A program made the translations under genes and the position numbers. The notes below the pieces were generated by a model. That model made no database searches and was not told the DNA's origin. It worked only from the letters and a program-made list of their open reading frames with translations. DNA of 10,363 bases, taken from assembly GCA_022560025.1 (NCBI GenBank), contig JAFISE010000400.1, forward strand, positions 1 through 10,363, written 5' to 3'. The DNA is from Stagonosporopsis chrysanthemi (taxonomy: Eukaryota; Ascomycota; Dothideomycetes; Pleosporales; Didymellaceae). Positions 7,158 to 10,363 of the stretch are shown in pieces; positions within the stretch are counted from its first letter, which is position 1; each line of letters starts with the position of its first letter.

Positions 7158-9800
7158 GCTACTATAATAAAAAGCAGTATTACAAGCAAGTATTTTAAGT
7201 ATTTAGTAGAGTATATATTAGTAGTATATAGAGAGTATAGATATAAAGTATTACCTAGCTAGATTAAAAGCTATCTACAAGGTGTGCACTGTATAGGCTG
7301 TAAGCACGCTAACGCAATAGCAGACAAGGTGCACAGCTAAGCTAGGTTAATTAACTACGCTAGCTAGTTAGAAGTACCTAGCTAGATAATTAAGCTGTTA
7401 GAATAGCTACTAGTGTATATAAATAGGTTAATGTGTTAAATAGAGCCTAATAGTTGCTGCTAGATATTCTAAAGTACAAAGACAATAAGAAAATATTAGT
7501 AAAAGACTTATAACTAGTTGCTAGTAGAAAAAAATAGACACTTAACTTATATATAGTAAAAGAGTATCTAGAATTGTATTAGCTAAAACTGTAAGACAGT
7601 ATACTGCTAGCAGTTAATAGTACAAGGCTAGAGGTTGCAGTACTTTAAAGTCTACTAGCTAGGTAACAACAGCCTAAAGGTAGTACTTATTAACAGTAAT
7701 ACAGTATAGGTGCAGGTAGGTAAGTAGATAGCTAAGGTGTAAGTAAACATAGAGACGTAGGCACAGAACACTATTTAAGCAAGCAAGAAAGACAAGGTTA
7801 ACCTATAGCTAAAGTAGACGTAGTAGCTGCTATATTTAGTTAGTATAAAGAGGCTAGAGCTGTTAGTATATATTAAAAAGCCTATAGCTAATCCTAATTC
7901 TAAGTAAGAGTAGCAGGCTAAGCTTGTAAAAGCAGCAATATAGGTAGTAATAGAAAGATTAGTATAGTTTAGTTAAGTATCTATTATCTACTATATTAGC
8001 ATATTTATGCAGTTAAAGGCAATCTGCACAGAAAAGTACTAAACACAGTTCTAGCTGTTGCAGCTGTATATAGACAAGAAGTTAATTAGCAACTATATAT
8101 AGCTGTAGTAGTAAATATTAATATTTTTTATATAAATATAATAAAAGTATATATAAAAGAGTCTAGTATATTGTTTTACTTAGTAGCAGCACAAGGCATA
8201 GAAAGCGTTAGTTAAGGCAGTAGAAAGAAGTGTTAAGAAAGAGCAAGACAAAGAAAAAAAAAAAGAAAGAAAAGTAGAGGCTAAAGATAGAAAAGATAAA
8301 ACTATAGCAGATGTTAACAAAGCTATTAACAAGATAGAGACAGACATAGCTAAGCTAACTGCTAATACTATTAGCAAGCCTAAGAAGTTATTAAGTATTT
8401 AGAAAGTATATTTAGAGTTTTGCATTATATTAATAAGCTAGAAGATTACCTGTAAAGAGTATAACAGTATATTAGTGTGTATATTAGCTATATTAAGCGT
8501 AAAAGAAGATAGTTAAAAAAGTACTAAGTAGTATCTACTTGTTTTATTAGCTGCTATTAAGGTAGCACAGTTTATAGTTATATAAAAGGCGTTGCAGATA
8601 TTAAGCCTGCTAAATAATAACAAGTTTAACAGTAACAGCACGTATAAAAGTAATAATAGCAGTAACTTACTTTAACAGTAGTATAAAGAATATTTACAGT
8701 TTGTATAGAAGATAATAGACTAGTTTATAGTATATAGCAGCTATAGCCTAATATAGTAGATATTAGATTTATAAATATATAAGCTAAAGATCTACTATAA
8801 TATAATATTATATAGGTATGTTAAGTAAGTTAGAAGAAATAAGTTATTATATAAAGACTTGTAGTTTAGCATATTATAGTTTTATAGCATAGTATACAGA
8901 TTAGTAATAGAGAGCTAGTAGCTAATAATAAATAAGTTATTATTTAGCAGCAAGACTATAGAGCTTATTTCTAGCATGCTGTAAGACAGTTTGTACAATA
9001 ACCTAACTAACAAGCAGCCTAGGTAGAATTTTTTAAAGAACTAGCAGACTTATATGCCTATTAATAGCAAGAAGTAGTTATTCTAGCAAGTAAGGTAAAA
9101 TACTGCTATTAGAGATAAGTTTGTAAAGCAAGGGACTTAATTAAGCATTAATATATACAAAGTTAAGCAGTATATAGACAGAGTAGTAGTGTTTAAAGAA
9201 AAGTTAGCTGTGTTAATATACATAGCGTATAGGCAGCTAGCAAGATAGCTAGAGCTAGGCAGTATTTAATATAGTAATACTGTTAAGAGAAGCTACTATA
9301 ATATATTTATTAAAAATAGTATAGTAGTTATTATTATATAATATTATAAAGGTTACTATATAAGTAGTAATATTAAGATTATCTACTAGTATTTACTGTG
9401 CAAAGTAAGTAAGCTAGTAGTATATTATATGTAGTTAGTATTGCTGTTCTAGCAGCAGCTAGAAGTAATAGTATAAGATAGAAAGATAATGTTATTGCAC
9501 ATATAGTTAGCAGACCTAAGCAAGTACAAGTAGATAAGCAACTAGTTTAAAGAAGTGTTAAAGCACAAGAGCTAGATTAAGATAAAAGTAAAGTTAATAA
9601 TAGCAGTGTACTGCAAGATTGCTATTAGCATTAGCTAGTAGTTTCTACACACGTCGACTGTGTTCTGCACAGACAAAGGCAACAAGAACAAAGTATAAAA
9701 GAAAGAGAATATATAGTTAGTAATTACTAATATGCAGGCTAGGCACACAATATATATTACAGGCATAGTATACATATAAGGTATTATAGAGTAGGTAAGT
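7149..9800 (+). pseudogene. Degenerate N-terminal part of a fungal OrsD/C2H2-type protein of the RecQ-helicase-linked kind
   Basis: One frame (codons at multiples of 3) reads as protein for about 880 codons through TAA/TAG stops. At the start, LVVYREYRYKVLPS, then IKSYLQGVH (about 7215-7280), looks like the C2H2-like opening of OrsD/DUF3505 proteins, 'C--C-Y-V-P--I--HL---H', with some positions mutated. Landmarks are LEVPS (about 7368), YCQQLIVQG (with one lost Gln, about 7600) and a Lys/Glu-rich coiled coil at about 8193-8390 including an A11 run at 8254. ISKPKKLLSI, VKEDS, LLYKDL and FLKN follow. The last third carries VFKEKLAVLIYIAYRQLAR (9192-9245), NIFIKNSIVVIII, KGYYISSNIKII and MQARHTIYITGIVYI (9732-9776). 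I recognise this order from multicopy, often subtelomeric, fungal proteins that may continue into a RecQ helicase. That recognition is from memory, not a search. No ATP-binding or DEAH motif is present here, so the helicase part is missing or lies beyond the window. The start codon is not identifiable. Confidence 0.6.
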
Positions 9801-10262
9801 ACTAACTCTTAGTTAATTTCTCTACAGACTCTATATAATTTAATTGTAGTATATACAGCTCTCTTTACTTTAACTTTATATACTTTTCTTACTATAATAA
9901 ATTATATAGACTCTGCTATAGTGTTAGATCTAGATATAACTTAGCAGCAAGGTGCAACACAGCACTATAAACAATCTATACTCTTTAGAATAGCTGTATA
10001 GCGTTAGCATTAATAGAAAATAGATAGTATAGTAGTAAAGGTTAAAGTTAGTATTTAGCAGCCCTGTAACTGTAAGCAAGCGCTACTAAGAGGCTACTGC
10101 CTGCCTGCCTGCCTGCAGCAGACTGCTTACAACAGCAGACACTGCTCTAAACAACTTAGGCAGCGTTAAGCAAATGTAAAGATATAGACTTGTTTTAAGG
10201 CATGTTTGTTTACCTCTCTAGGCACTATATAGCTGTCTGCAAGACGCACTAGCAGGGCGTGT
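9801..10262. other. Mutated tail without recognisable gene
   Basis: The frame of the preceding pseudogene continues with fewer stops and hydrophobic residues (ALFTLTLYTFLTII near 9860), but I recognise no family. It may be an alternative C-terminus, an intron or unrelated sequence. The stretch contains five CTGC units (10097-10116) inside an inverted repeat, TGTAAGCA at 10071-10078 and TGCTTACA at 10124-10131. C+G content rises after about 10060. Confidence 0.4.
10097..10116. repeat. (CTGC)5 microsatellite
   Basis: Five perfect CTGC units. CTGC contains no YCR or YGR site, so it would be immune to the mutation seen around it. Confidence 0.85.
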
Positions 10263-10363
10263 TGTTATTAGGCTGGCAAATGGGTGCGGGGTACCCAGCA
10301 GTGGGTAGGGGTAGGGTCGGGGTCGCACGGACCTAGGGGTAGTGGTAGAGTAGGGGTCGCACG
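10263..10363. repeat. Unmutated G-rich right flank with 34-bp-spaced direct repeat
   Basis: TGG at 10274 is the first site of the depleted class on this side, and more follow (TGG, CCA, TCG, CGG). The sequence is rich in GGGTAGGGG-like runs. GGGGTCGCACG occurs at 10319-10329 and again at 10353-10363, 34 bp apart, with similar TAGGGGTAG stretches before each copy. It looks like the start of a minisatellite cut by the window edge. The G-rich strand is somewhat telomere-like, but it is not a TTAGGG array. Confidence 0.7.

Larger units (their letters stand above)
88..10263. other. RIP-type hypermutated block (YCR to YTR on both strands)
   Basis: Reading line by line, TCA, CCA, TCG, CCG and their complements TGA, TGG, CGA, CGG are almost absent. 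The only survivors I found are TGA at 532, TCG at 1227, CCA at 5923, TCA at 6909 and the TCG/CGA pair at 9654. ACA, GCA, TGT and TGC are common throughout. The remaining CpGs are all in RCGY context (ACGT, GCGC, ACGC, GCGT). This fits saturating C-to-T change on both strands, as in the premeiotic repeat-induced point mutation of ascomycetes. The coding remnants inside show Gln and Trp codons turned to TAA/TAG, His to Tyr and Asp to Asn, with few or no indels. Counts were made by eye. Confidence 0.85.

Noticed and set aside
8180..8377. Minus-strand open stretch of 65 codons resembling a Leu/Ser-rich membrane peptide
   Set aside because: It is the antisense of the Lys/Glu-rich coiled-coil stretch of the + strand pseudogene; the hydrophobicity is a mirror artefact.
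88..10263. Mitochondrial or bacterial AT-rich DNA using an alternative genetic code
   Set aside because: TGA is nearly absent rather than reassigned, TAA/TAG fall at positions of conserved Gln/Trp, and the content is fungal gypsy pol; RIP-type mutation explains all of this.
10281..10363. Telomere repeat array
   Set aside because: G-rich GGGTAGGGG-like runs are irregular and mixed with TCGCACG units; it is not a TTAGGG array.

Overview
The window looks like a repeat-induced point mutation (RIP) graveyard from a filamentous ascomycete (Pezizomycotina). About 10.2 kb, from roughly position 88 to 10263, is AT-rich, full of TA dinucleotides and full of TAA/TAG stops in every frame. Read through the stops, it still holds long, mostly frame-preserved remnants of mobile genes, all on the + strand. 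Short stretches at both ends (1-87 and about 10273-10363) are not mutated this way. No intact gene, tRNA, rRNA or CRISPR array was found, and long minus-strand open stretches are shadows.

Layout: (1) 1-87, unmutated flank. (2) About 198-845, the 3' end of a Ty3/gypsy chromovirus pol gene (integrase C-terminal region plus chromodomain), called element A. (3) 846-1212, non-coding. (4) 1213-6962, a nearly full-length Ty3/gypsy retrotransposon, called element B. Its gag-like first ORF is in one frame. Its pol (protease, reverse transcriptase, RNase H, a peptide-repeat spacer, integrase, chromodomain-like tail) is in the -1 frame, and a run of ten A's sits exactly at the switch. (5) About 6991-7157, a candidate polypurine tract and short 3' LTR; no matching 5' LTR was found. 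(6) About 7149-9800, a broken gene resembling the N-terminal part of the large fungal proteins that carry a C2H2/OrsD-like start and are often fused to RecQ (telomere-linked) helicases. No helicase motifs are present here. (7) 9800-10262, mutated sequence with no recognised gene. (8) 10263-10363, G-rich sequence with a 34-bp-spaced direct repeat.

The most striking signal is the mutation pattern itself. In the mutated block, C preceded by a pyrimidine and followed by a purine (YCR), and its complement YGR, have almost vanished: I found five surviving sites in about 10 kb. ACA, GCA, TGT and TGC remain common, and all other CpGs seen are in the RCGY context. This explains why TGG and TGA codons are missing, why Gln and Trp became stops and why Cys survived. 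It implies a cytosine-mutating process with a strict 5'-pyrimidine requirement, narrower than the usual 'CpA' description of RIP.
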